Assembly (NCBI RefSeq): GCF_900129635.1
Contig: NZ_FSRB01000005.1
Location: 1-63,847, forward strand
Direction: 5' to 3'
Source of the DNA: Singulisphaera sp. GP187
GTDB taxonomy: Bacteria > Planctomycetota > Planctomycetia > Isosphaerales > Isosphaeraceae
Length of the DNA: 63,847 nt
Part shown: one piece after another, positions 37,220 to 45,444 of the stretch
Layout: every line of letters starts with the position of its first letter
Numbering within the stretch: the first letter of the stretch is position 1
Translations under genes and position numbers: made by a program
Notes under the pieces: generated by a model
Databases searched by the model: none
What the model was told of the DNA's origin: nothing
Seen by the model: the letters and a program-made list of their open reading frames with translations, nothing else

Positions 37220-38956
37220 TCACTCCCCGGGGCGGTTGGGAGCGGCCGTTCGAAGCCGATGATGACTGCGGATTTCCTCAATCGTGAGCGGCCGATTGTA
37301 GATGGCAACCTCGTCCATCGAGCCCACAAACGGCCGGCTCGTATCTTCATTATGCTTGGGAAGCGTGGTCAGTCGTCCGAGGAGGATCTGGCTCGCCCGG
37401 TTGAAATAGACCGGGTCGACGTTCAATGGCGGAGTCGGTTCGCCATCCAGGTAGAGTTCCATTCGGTTTTCGTTTAACTGACCAACCAGATGATGCCACT
37501 GCCACGGCATATAATGACTTTTGGAATACAAGTTATCGCCACCATTATAGCTTGTCGGAAATCGGTGGAGGAGTCGTAAGGAGGCCGGCTGATGAAGCTT
37601 CCCCCGGACCCGGGATGTCAGTTCGAGAAGGAACTTGAAGTGCAGTTCCGAGGAATGGTTCACCCGCACGGTCGGCGAATCTTCGAGAAAGCTCACGAGC
37701 GCGCCGTGGGAAATTCCCTGGGACAGAAACCATAATTCAACCGCGTAGCCTGGGTGTCGTGGCGGCTCCCAAAGGCCGTCGACCGTGAGATACTGGCCAG
37801 TCGCTCCCGATTCAAACACTGCGCTCCGGTTGACCTGCCCCGGATTCGAGAGGTGGATCGGCCCCTCGGCTCGCAATGAGGGACGGCCGGGAATTTCGTT
37901 CGGGATCAGACCGTCGATCAGACTGTCGAACCGCCAATAGCCCCAGGGGCCCGCCTGGGTGACCGCGTCGCGATAGCGGGAGTCCAGGATCAAGTGGGAT
38001 GTGGCTTGCTGGGTGAGTGTGACAAAGTCATCGGCCTGAAATCCCGAGTCGATCAGTTCGGCCTCGGGATCGATGTTAAAGCTATGACTCTTCGGATCCA
38101 TCATCCGACTGCGGCGATAGGTCCCCGCGTCGTTCAAAAGTGCGGCCTCGACCATTCCTTTAAAGACCTTGCCCTGCATCTTGCCGTCGGATCCGATGTT
38201 CAGTCCAAACTCCGTCCCCAGGTCCACGACCGCCGAACCGGGACCGGAAACCACGAAGCCCTCTGCCCCTTCCGGCACTCGGGCGCGCAGTCGGCCCGAG
38301 CGAACGTGAACCTTGTCAAAGGAGAGGAGTTCCACGTCAGCGGGTCCCTCAACCACCAGGGAAACACCGGTGAACATGTTCAAAAAAAGGCGTCCCGCGC
38401 GGAAGCGAAGCCGGCCGGCCGCGAGAACGTCCCCCTCCGATGGATGCGCTCGATCCGGCGACTCCCACTGCATCCCATCGACTTTGACGACCAGGGCGAT
38501 GCCGCGCGTGACATCGACCTTGCGGTAAGGCGGCTTCGCGTTGCGGATCGCAACTTGTCGTGTTGGCCCCATCCGCCGTGGGCGCGCCTCATTCAACGCG
38601 TGGAAGGCGATCGTCGCGGCCAGCCCGATCGCGGCCGCCGCGACCAGGACCATGAACCCGCGGTAAGCCGGCCTGCTCCACGGCCGGAAGCCGGACGCGG
38701 TGTGCGGGAACACGCCCTCCTCGAATCCGGACCGTTCTCGGTCCCATCCACTCAGGTCGACCCTGGAACGTGCTCCGCCGAACTCGCGGAGTAAATCGGC
38801 GTGGACCTGCATGAACTCAAGGTAACGGGTTTCCGCCTCCGGATCGGCCATCATGATCGCTTCCAACCGCGCCAGTTGCTCGGTCGTGATCGTCTCTTCG
38901 CAAACCGCCTCGAGAAGCGATTGCAACTCGGTGTCCCGATCGGGATCTCGCATCAT
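37220..38956 (-). CDS. FecR-type anti-sigma / LamG (concanavalin-like) membrane protein
   Basis: 578 residues. The N-terminal cytoplasmic part (LQSLLEAVCEETITTEQLARLEAIMMADPEAETRYLEFMQVHADL) resembles the anti-sigma segment of planctomycete FecR proteins. Transmembrane helix about 98-120 (GFMVLVAAAAIGLAATIAF). FecR-like core about 150-280 (EGPADVELLSFDKVHVRSGRLRARVPEGAEGFVVSGPGSAVVDLGTEFG). C-terminal LamG_3-type jelly roll about 330-565 (WYWRF-type start GPWGYWRFDSL, ending GSMDEVAIYNRPLTIEEIRSHH). Translationally coupled to the sigma gene by an ATGA overlap at 38,953-38,956. Likely holds the sigma factor at the membrane and senses a glycan or envelope signal. Confidence 0.88.
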   Translation of the reverse strand: MMRDPDRDTELQSLLEAVCEETITTEQLARLEAIMMADPEAETRYLEFMQVHADLLREFGGARSRVDLSGWDRERSGFEEGVFPHTASGFRPWSRPAYRGFMVLVAAAAIGLAATIAFHALNEARPRRMGPTRQVAIRNAKPPYRKVDVTRGIALVVKVDGMQWESPDRAHPSEGDVLAAGRLRFRAGRLFLNMFTGVSLVVEGPADVELLSFDKVHVRSGRLRARVPEGAEGFVVSGPGSAVVDLGTEFGLNIGSDGKMQGKVFKGMVEAALLNDAGTYRRSRMMDPKSHSFNIDPEAELIDSGFQADDFVTLTQQATSHLILDSRYRDAVTQAGPWGYWRFDSLIDGLIPNEIPGRPSLRAEGPIHLSNPGQVNRSAVFESGATGQYLTVDGLWEPPRHPGYAVELWFLSQGISHGALVSFLEDSPTVRVNHSSELHFKFLLELTSRVRGKLHQPASLRLLHRFPTSYNGGDNLYSKSHYMPWQWHHLVGQLNENRMELYLDGEPTPPLNVDPVYFNRASQILLGRLTTLPKHNEDTSRPFVGSMDEVAIYNRPLTIEEIRSHHRLRTAAPNRPGE

Positions 38957-39657
38957 GCCCGACCCTTCATCGCCAGTGTTCGCGACACACAGTCGCCTAG
39001 AGAACTACGAATTTTCGCCATCGCCTTGTAAACCGCGGCGACGGATCGTCCGGTCCGCTCAGCGGTCGTCTGAGCCGTGGCTCCTTCCTCGAGCCGTTGC
39101 ACGAGGAAGTCTTTGTCGCGGCGGTTCAGCTTGCCGAGGCAGCACTCCAACGCCTCGCGCCGCTCGTCGAGATGCCTCGTCGTCGCTTCGGTCGCCAAGG
39201 TCTCCGCCATTCGAGCGAGCATCGCGTCACTGAAGGTCACGCGTTGCCGCACCTGGCCCTTGCGATAGTCACAAATTTTGAAGTAGGCAATGCGACATCC
39301 CCAAGCCACGAAATCTTCTGGTGGATTGGTTTCATCATACTTCTCCCACATCACCATGCTTGCCTCTTGAAAAAGATCGTCGGCATCAGATCTTCGAGGC
39401 GATAGCGCGAGAATGTAGGCGAAGATGCGCCGCTCAGCCTTGAGGAATCGGCTGAGAAACCCCCGGCCCTTGGAAACTTCACGCTCCTCTGACGAAGAGT
39501 GCGTGCGTGGATATCGCACGATGACGTGCTGGCGATCTCCCACCACATCATGCCCCCATTGTGAATCGCGGGCCTCGCTTTGTTCGAGCCGTGACGGAAC
39601 TGGAGCTTGGTCGCACTGCCATTGAAGTGGACAGTGCGCGCCCGAATTGGAAAACAA
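38953..39657 (-). CDS. ECF sigma factor (Rhodopirellula/Verrucomicrobium type)
   Basis: The ORF is 234 residues but the first 40-45 are probably untranslated; GTG codons near 39,540 are plausible starts. Region 2: FLKAERRIFAYILALSPRRSDADDLFQEASMVMWEKYDE. Region 4: LGKLNRRDKDFLVQRLEEGATAQTTAERTGRSVAAVYKAMAKIRSSLGDCV. This is the sigma subgroup usually paired with FecR-LamG proteins, as here. It probably autoregulates the pair and may control the DUF1559 gene downstream. Confidence 0.88.
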   Translation of the reverse strand: MFSNSGAHCPLQWQCDQAPVPSRLEQSEARDSQWGHDVVGDRQHVIVRYPRTHSSSEEREVSKGRGFLSRFLKAERRIFAYILALSPRRSDADDLFQEASMVMWEKYDETNPPEDFVAWGCRIAYFKICDYRKGQVRQRVTFSDAMLARMAETLATEATTRHLDERREALECCLGKLNRRDKDFLVQRLEEGATAQTTAERTGRSVAAVYKAMAKIRSSLGDCVSRTLAMKGRA

Positions 39658-40287
39658 TCTCCGAAGAATCTCTCCGACCGTCGTGGCGGGGGGGGCGCGG
39701 ACGGTCAGCTGCCATCGCAGTCCACTATCATGGATGCTGTCGCAGTTGATATCATTCAGCGGAGTGAGACGAATATTAATGATCCATCACAATAGCCTGT
39801 CGCTGCCCCACCTTCGAGTGGGCAAGGTTGAAGCAGCAAAGCGAAATGCAGGCAAGCTTGCTGGACCTGCTCCGCCAGGTCCAGCATGACAACGCGACCC
39901 TCCTGAACGCACACTGGGAGCGGAGCAACCGAGTCGACCGCGAGTTAGCCGCCCTCCGTGCGGAGTTCCCTCCCCTCCCCCACCCCTTCCCAGGTCTCTC
40001 CGTTGCGAATCGAACGGAAACCTCCCGAGTCCCTCAATCCCGAAGGCTCGACGACCTGGCTCTTCGAAAGAGGGGCAGACCGATCGAAACCGATCTCCTC
40101 CTCCCCAAAGCGTTCACCCGGCCAGTCCTTGCCACCTGGAAACTCGGACGACGAGCCCAAAAAGCGGTTCAGACGCCCCCATCCCGCGATCGGTCCGAAT
40201 TCATTTTTTTGGGATTTGGCTGCGACCACGGACAAGAATTTGGGCAAGCTTCACAATCTCGGTTCATCTCCCAGCACGGCTCCGTAC
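39658..40287. other. Region between the sigma gene and the iterons; possible gene remnant
   Basis: About 630 bp. A TTG-initiated ORF from 39,828 to 40,595 begins with a credible coiled-coil stretch (EMQASLLDLLRQVQHDNATLLNAHWERSNRVDRELAALRAEF) and then loses protein character as it runs through the iterons. I read it as a truncated gene remnant of about 50 codons, not a functional gene. Confidence 0.35.
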
Positions 40288-40835
40288 CGATAGACCGGAC
40301 ATACTTACCCGCGCCCTGGTCGAACGCCACCACCAGGACCTCAGGCAGAACTACCGATAGACCGGACATACTTACCCGCCCGGTCGTGAGCCCACTTCAA
40401 CGCCCTTCCGTTGGCGATGCACCGGACATACTTTGCCCCCCGGCCTGCGCGCAACCAACGATTGACTTACGTCCACCACGATCGTTCAGACATACTTTCC
40501 GCCCGCCCTTCGACGTTACGGTATCCCCTGAACCCTTCGACGTTTACCGATTAATCCGAGACGATCGACTCTCCGGCCTGAGTCTCGGTGCTTAAGCATG
40601 TTTTTGTGTACATGCCGATTAACCGGACATACAGGCTTCCGGCACGCACCTCAATCCCTTTGTACACTACCGATATTCCACCCATAGTTGCTTTTTGTCC
40701 ACCACGATCAACCGGACATGATTCGGCCGCCGTTTAGCGATTAATGGGACATACTTCTCACGATAGCCCGGACATAGTTCGCCCCTGCACCCACGATAGC
40801 CCGGACATACCACTAGCGATTAACGGGACATAGTT
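40288..40835 (+). repeat. Iteron array, predicted plasmid replication origin (oriV)
   Basis: About nine recognisable copies of a 19-bp direct repeat with consensus CGATWRMCCGGACATASTT begin at 40,288, 40,355, 40,415, 40,616, 40,705, 40,738, 40,761, 40,794 and 40,817. A diverged copy lies at 40,479, and degenerate traces lie near 40,456, 40,548 and 40,669. Spacing is about 60-69 bp in the distal half and alternates 33/23 bp next to rep. All are in the same orientation, and the rep gene starts 184 bp after the last. An A+T-richer stretch follows at 40,836-40,916. The arrangement matches iteron-controlled theta plasmids in which Rep binds the repeats for initiation and copy control. Confidence 0.85.
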
Positions 40836-40916
40836 AGGGTTCATAAGTTCTGGATCACAAAACACTTGCGGCGCCTAGAATTTGTATTAGACTCTTGTTT
40901 AGAAGAAAAGAACAAC

Positions 40917-40951
40917 AACAGCTCGCCGCTGTTTTGATGCTGTCTTTTTTT
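40917..40951 (+). promoter_or_regulatory. Attenuator-like hairpins in the rep leader
   Basis: AACAGC at 40,917-40,922 can pair with GCTGTT (40,928-40,933) or, in part, with GCTGT (40,939-40,943). The second pairing is followed by C and seven T residues (40,945-40,951), the form of an intrinsic terminator 67 bp before the rep ATG. Two exclusive pairings suggest control of rep expression. Confidence 0.4.
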
Positions 40952-41018
40952 CGATCGGTTTCGAATCCAGCAGAATCGCTCGCAGCTTGACTGACATCCT
41001 GAGCCCTGGGGAACAGCG

Positions 41019-42518
41019 ATGGACGATTGGGATCAATCGATTGAGGAACCGGCCCGACTCGAGCGCGTTGCCGAAAGTCCCTCGGCGCTCGATGCCGGCT
41101 GGAAGGACGAGCTGAACCTCGCCGAGTTTCCCATCGCCGCGCTGACCGATCGGATTCCCGATGGGCAGACCACGTTGGTCTTCGAAGACAAGCTGGAGTG
41201 TCGTGACAGCGCGCCGATCGTTCGGCGGCTGACGATCATGGGGACGCACAAGCACGGCCTACCGACCTCGTTGGACGACGAGGTCCTGGTCGGCCTGATT
41301 CAACTGACGAAGCGGCGGAACAACTTCACCGAGGCCAAGGTCGGGTTCTCGCGTTACGAGTTGATCGAGCTCCTCGGTTGGCCGCAGAGCGGGCAGAGCT
41401 ATCGGCGGATCGAAGAGGCGCTCCATCGCTGGGTGGGCGTGGTCTTGATGTATGAGAATGCTTGGTGGGACAACAACGCCAAGAGTTGGGTCGATGAGAA
41501 CTTCCACGTCCTGGACAACGTCACCCTCTACGATCGCGAACGACGCCGACCGGCGCCACGCTCGGGCAAGCCGGTGAAGGCCGAAAAGGCCCCCCTGCCC
41601 TTGTCGAGCTTCCGCTGGAACGAAGTGATCTTCCAGAGTTTCCAGAGCGGCAACCTCAAACAACTCGACCTCGAGTTTTACCTGCGGTTGCGATTGCCGA
41701 CCACCAAGCGGATGTTCCGCTTCCTCGACAAGCGATTCTACCGCCGCTCGCGACTCGACTTTGATTTGCGGACAATGGCATGCGAACATATTGGGATGAG
41801 CCGATCTTATGCGCCCACCGAATTGAAGCGCCGGCTCAAGCCTGCTTTGGAAGAGCTCGAGCAACTCGGCTTTCTCGAGCCGTTGAGTCTTGAAGAGCGG
41901 TACTCGTACGTCAAGCGAGGGTGTTGGCGGATCATCCTGATCCGAGGCAAGACGGGACAGGCGGACGAGCCACCCGTGGAGGAGACGTCGGAGCTGATTG
42001 AGGTGCTCAAGGCGCGTGGGGTGACGGCCAAGATCGCCGCCGAGCTGGTCGAGACGCACCCCAGCGGGAGGATCGAGACCAAGGTCGACGTCTTCGACTG
42101 GCTCCTGCGAAACGGCGACAAGCGGGTCGGCAAGAATCCGGCCGGCTACCTCGTCGCGTCGATCCGGGCCGACTATCAGGCCCCGGGCGATTTCCCCACC
42201 GCCGAATCGACGGAGGCGAAGGCCGCGGCGACCGAGGTGGAACGGGTCGCCGAGGAGAAGGGGCGCCAGGCCCGTCGCCAGGCTCACGATGAATCGGAAC
42301 GCGATCAGGCCCGGGAGACCGAGCTCCGCGCCGCCTGGGATCGGCTTCACGACGCGGAACGTGAGGCCATTCTGTCCGAGGTCAAGGTTGAGAACCCTGG
42401 CCTCGGTCGCTGGAAGAAGATGCTCGAGCCGCTCTGTCTCGTCGCGCTTGAGAAGCGGCTCGGCACGGCCAGGGTGGCGCAGGGGACCTTGTTCCCCGAA
42501 AATGAGCTCGACGCCTGA
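41019..42518 (+). CDS. Plasmid replication initiator protein (RPA/RepA type)
   Basis: 499 residues, ATG with GGGGA 6 nt upstream. The N-terminal 290 residues match the replication initiator protein A pattern: NLAEFPIAALTDRIPDGQTTLVF, the LPTSLDDEVLVGLIQLTKRRNNFTEAKVGFSRYELIELLGW winged helix, SYRRIEEALHRWVGVVL, then a second winged helix (LPTTKRMFRFLDKRFYRRSRLDFDL). The C-terminal 200 residues are charged and helical, with a segment resembling Rep C-terminal extensions (KRVGKNPAGYLVASIRADY). The iterons lie directly upstream and a parAB operon is convergent, 7 bp away. It initiates plasmid replication by binding the iterons. Confidence 0.88.
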   Translation: MDDWDQSIEEPARLERVAESPSALDAGWKDELNLAEFPIAALTDRIPDGQTTLVFEDKLECRDSAPIVRRLTIMGTHKHGLPTSLDDEVLVGLIQLTKRRNNFTEAKVGFSRYELIELLGWPQSGQSYRRIEEALHRWVGVVLMYENAWWDNNAKSWVDENFHVLDNVTLYDRERRRPAPRSGKPVKAEKAPLPLSSFRWNEVIFQSFQSGNLKQLDLEFYLRLRLPTTKRMFRFLDKRFYRRSRLDFDLRTMACEHIGMSRSYAPTELKRRLKPALEELEQLGFLEPLSLEERYSYVKRGCWRIILIRGKTGQADEPPVEETSELIEVLKARGVTAKIAAELVETHPSGRIETKVDVFDWLLRNGDKRVGKNPAGYLVASIRADYQAPGDFPTAESTEAKAAATEVERVAEEKGRQARRQAHDESERDQARETELRAAWDRLHDAEREAILSEVKVENPGLGRWKKMLEPLCLVALEKRLGTARVAQGTLFPENELDA

Positions 42519-42525
42519 TCCGGTC

Positions 42526-43422
42526 TCAAGCGGCCTGACCGCGGCTCTTCTTGCGGAGGGTCGCGAGGGCCGACCGCAGCGCCTCGACCAGCTCCTCGTG
42601 CTCCACGTCGTCGGCCAAGGGAGCGACGGTCACGCGCACCCGGCCGTCGACGTTGTGGACCCAGGGCTTAGGGGTGGCCCCCTTGCTCTGCCTCGGCGTC
42701 TTCGTCACCATCTCGCGCATGTCGTCGCGGCGGAGCCGACCCTGGGCCGCCTGAGCGGCGACCTCGACCTGCGTGGCCCGGTCGTCGATCTTCGAGATCT
42801 CGTAGGCGGTGTGCGGCGCAATTTCGCCGGCGTCGACCGACGTCTGGATGGAGTCGGGCAGTTCCAGAAGCGCCAGCGCCCTCGTGATAGTCGGGGGGCT
42901 GACCTGGAGCCGCTCGGCGAGTTGCCGCTGGGAAATCCCGAGACGGGACAGCAGGGTCCGGAACGCCCTGGCCTGCTCGATCGGCCTGAGATCCTCTCGC
43001 AAGCAGTTCTCGATGAGCTGGTCCTCCAGGATTTCCTCGGGAGCCGCGGTGCCGGTGGTCACGACACAGGCGATCGAGGTCAGGCCGGCGAGGCCGGCGG
43101 CACGCCATCGTCGTTCGCCGACGACTACGACGTAACGATCGAGGGCCTCATCCCAGCGGACCCGGATCGGCTGGAGTTGGCCGCGCTGTTGGAGACTGGC
43201 CGCGAGCCGGCTGAGGGATTCCGGGTCGAACTCGACGCGGGGCTGGTTGGGGTCGGCCACGATCCGATCGAGCCGGATCTCGGCCGCCGTTTTCAGTCGC
43301 GAGCGGCCCTCGAACGACCGCGCTTCAGGGTCGGCCGTCATGGACTCGGATTCGGCCGGCAGGCGGGTCATCGACGCCAGCCGGTTGATTCGCGCCTCGT
43401 CGGTCTGGTTTGGCTTGGCCAT
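42526..43422 (-). CDS. parB: ParB/Spo0J family partition protein
   Basis: 298 residues. The N-terminal ParB/Srx-type CTPase domain has VVVVGERRWRAAGLAG (102-114) and DQLIENCLREDLRPIEQARAFRTLL (135-159). A helix-turn-helix follows (GISQRQLAERLQVSPPTITRALALLELP, 162-189). The C-terminal domain with KPWVHNVDGRVRVTVAP is probably the dimerisation part. Start ATG overlaps the parA stop by one base (TGATG). It should load on the GTTACGCGGCGTAAC sites at 44,462-44,653. Confidence 0.94.
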   Translation of the reverse strand: MAKPNQTDEARINRLASMTRLPAESESMTADPEARSFEGRSRLKTAAEIRLDRIVADPNQPRVEFDPESLSRLAASLQQRGQLQPIRVRWDEALDRYVVVVGERRWRAAGLAGLTSIACVVTTGTAAPEEILEDQLIENCLREDLRPIEQARAFRTLLSRLGISQRQLAERLQVSPPTITRALALLELPDSIQTSVDAGEIAPHTAYEISKIDDRATQVEVAAQAAQGRLRRDDMREMVTKTPRQSKGATPKPWVHNVDGRVRVTVAPLADDVEHEELVEALRSALATLRKKSRGQAA

Positions 43423-44237
43423 CAGGCAACCCTCCTCGGCTCGTCGGCGACGCGGGCGTCGAGCCTCGCCAGGAGCTCGTCGGCGAGCGCATCGATCGCC
43501 TTGGCCGCCGCCGAGCGGGGCTTGTAGGCGACGACCGGCTTGCGGAGCATGACTGACTCTTTGAAGTCCTTGGCGTGGGGCACGACCGTCTCGAAGACGG
43601 CGTCGCCGTAGATCGCTCGCAGGTCGGCCGCGTAACCCGCGTGGACCGCGAGCGACTTTTGGAACATCGTTAACAAGAAGCCGAGAACGGTCAGCCGCGG
43701 GTTGGCCCCCGCGCGGACGTGGTCGATCGACCCTTGGATCGCGGCGACCCCTTGTGCTCCATAGTCCTCCGCCTGGAGCGGCACCACGATCCCTTGCGCC
43801 GCCACCATGGCCGACCAGGCACAGAGGTAAATGTGCGGCGGGCAGTCGATCAGGGTGAGGTCGAAGTCACCGGCGACTTCCCGCAAGGCGTCGCGGAGAA
43901 CGTACTGGGAGTCGCCCGTGGTCCATGGTTCCAGGGCGTTGAACTTGTCCATTCGGCTCGAGCCCGCCAAGAGCGAGACGCCGGGAACGCTGGCCGGCCG
44001 GACCAGGTTTGCCATGTCGGCGTCGCAGGCGTCGTCGAACAGGCCCGCGATCGTCTCGCGAGGCTTCAACAGCCGGGCGACCTCCGGCCCGAGCAGGCCC
44101 TGGGTCAGCGAGGCCTGGGGGTCGGCATCCACCAGCAGGATCCGCAGGCCTCTGCGGGCAAGCGTCCCGGCGAGGTGGTGGCAGGTCGAGGTCTTGCCGA
44201 CCCCTCCCTTCTTGTTCAGAAACGCAATCGTTCGCAC
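43422..44237 (-). CDS. parA: ParA partition ATPase
   Basis: 271 residues. Deviant Walker A LNKKGGVGKTSTCHHLA (K9-T16), Walker A' ILLVDADPQASLTQGLLG and Walker B DLTLIDCPP are clear. No N-terminal DNA-binding extension, so it is a ParA type Ib-like short form; autoregulation would then depend on ParB. First gene of the parAB operon. Promoter region holds two 20-bp inverted repeats (44,327 and 44,376) and the centromere repeats. Confidence 0.95.
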   Translation of the reverse strand: MRTIAFLNKKGGVGKTSTCHHLAGTLARRGLRILLVDADPQASLTQGLLGPEVARLLKPRETIAGLFDDACDADMANLVRPASVPGVSLLAGSSRMDKFNALEPWTTGDSQYVLRDALREVAGDFDLTLIDCPPHIYLCAWSAMVAAQGIVVPLQAEDYGAQGVAAIQGSIDHVRAGANPRLTVLGFLLTMFQKSLAVHAGYAADLRAIYGDAVFETVVPHAKDFKESVMLRKPVVAYKPRSAAAKAIDALADELLARLDARVADEPRRVA

Positions 44238-44326
44238 GGGTCAGGGCCCCCAATAATAAGTCGCGACTCGAGCCAGGTCACCGGGAGACGATGGATGCCG
44301 CAAGCCGGATGAACTTTGGATACCGC

Positions 44327-44395
44327 GGGTTCCGGCCTCGGAACCCGTGAGCGAGGGTCCCGGCTGATCCGCCATGGGTTTCGAGCCTGGAACCC
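44327..44395. promoter_or_regulatory. Two imperfect 20-bp inverted repeats upstream of parA (operator candidate)
   Basis: GGGTTCCGGCCTCGGAACCC at 44,327-44,346 and GGGTTTCGAGCCTGGAACCC at 44,376-44,395, both followed by GTGA and 49 bp apart. They lie 90-160 bp upstream of the parA start, where a repressor of parAB would bind. Confidence 0.5.
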
Positions 44396-44461
44396 GTGAT
44401 ACCCGTTGGCCTCGGATCGAGAACCGCCGGTCCCCCTGCTCCAGTCTCAAAGAAAATCGAG

Positions 44462-44653
44462 TGTTACGCGGCGTAACAGCGATCCATCTATCGGCGCGTT
44501 ACGCGGCGTAACATGAGCCCGGTCCGGCGGAGGACCGCCGCCGCGTTACGCGGCGTAACAGAGGGCTGGTCCTTTCTCAGATAGCCGGCGCGTTACGCGG
44601 CGTAACAGGGTCCAGTCCGTCCCCAGACTGCCGGCGCGTTACGCGGCGTAACA
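44462..44653. repeat. parS: Five palindromic repeats, predicted parS centromere
   Basis: Five identical copies of GTTACGCGGCGTAAC at 44,463, 44,498, 44,545, 44,592 and 44,638; spacing 35, 47, 47 and 46 bp. Each is followed by A, and the first is the full 17-bp palindrome TGTTACGCGGCGTAACA. The outer TGTT...AACA matches the ends of classic parS, while the core differs (GCGGC instead of CACGTG-like). Position directly upstream of parAB supports centromere function. Confidence 0.8.
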
Positions 44654-45261
44654 GGGGCCAGCCAACGAACGGGATGGTCGAGCAGGGCAGGGGAGGCCTC
44701 CTGGGATCCGTTGGAGTGCCTTCGATTCGACGTCTGGCGACTCGGTCGGATCGACCGCGGATTCGTTGCGGGCTCAAGGTCGTTTGCGTCAAAAAAAACA
44801 GGATCACTGAAAAAAAATCTCCCCCCGGCTGGCCGCGCATCATGCTCTCCGATGACCGACTCTTGGAACCAGGAGGGCGCAAAATTCCAGGGCATGATTT
44901 GAAGGTGTAAGCTCGCTGTAAGATGAAATATTGATTTGATTTAAGCGTACGGCAGACGTTGACCGCTCACGATCAAGACGGGCCCGATCGACGGTTCTCG
45001 AACCGGTCCGATCCGGTGGCAGGGCTTGGTCCTGGGGTGAACCGAGGTCGAGGGAATAAATCCTAAAAAAATCGGGGCCGTTGCGAACTGGAATGACGCT
45101 TGGTTAAGGTAGTGAGTCCCACGCTTGCTTGTGTCGTTGGATTGGGGGATGGTATGTCCCAAGTTCCCATGATCTCGACACCCCCCCTCGGCAAAGCGTT
45201 CCCACTTGTGGCACAGGGCCCATTGGCCTGATAAGCGGCCCAGTTGATGAGAGGAATGCCC
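44654..45261. other. Intergenic region between parS and the membrane-protein operon
   Basis: About 600 bp with no convincing coding sequence on either strand. A/T-rich patches (for example around 44,790-44,825 and 44,910-44,945) contrast with the GC-rich genes. It probably contains the promoter of the 45,262 operon. Confidence 0.4.
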
Positions 45262-45444
45262 ATGACGTGGCTCCTTCCTATCGCTAACGATCTTCCGTTG
45301 GTCCTGGCCTATCTGGACCCAGGGAGCGGGAGCTTGTTACTCCAGGTGCTAATTGCAGGAATGTTCAGTAGCTTGTTCTTTTTGAAGTCGTCGATCGGCG
45401 TGGTGCGGACTTCGGTCAGCCGCGTCTTCAAAAATCATGCATGA
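45262..45444 (+). CDS. Small membrane protein with AYLDPGSGS motif
   Basis: 60 residues from the ATG at 45,262; GAGAGGA has proper spacing to this ATG but abuts the earlier one at 45,256. LVLAYLDPGSGSLLLQVLIAGMFSSLFFLKSSIG contains a single hydrophobic segment preceded by the DPGSGS motif seen in small proteins near surface-polysaccharide and sulfatase-like genes. Overlaps the next gene by 8 bp, so the two are co-translated. Confidence 0.75.
   Translation: MTWLLPIANDLPLVLAYLDPGSGSLLLQVLIAGMFSSLFFLKSSIGVVRTSVSRVFKNHA

Noticed and set aside
40288..40835. Possible CRISPR array at the direct repeats
   Set aside because: Units are too short and variable, irregularly spaced, and directly precede rep; they are iterons.
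41259..43527. ORFs of 363 residues (minus, over rep) and 412 residues (plus, over parB)
   Set aside because: Both lie opposite strongly conserved plasmid genes.
44462..44653. Possible short CRISPR array
   Set aside because: Repeat unit is a 15-17 bp perfect palindrome, intervals share a conserved flank, and no cas genes are present; parS is a better fit.
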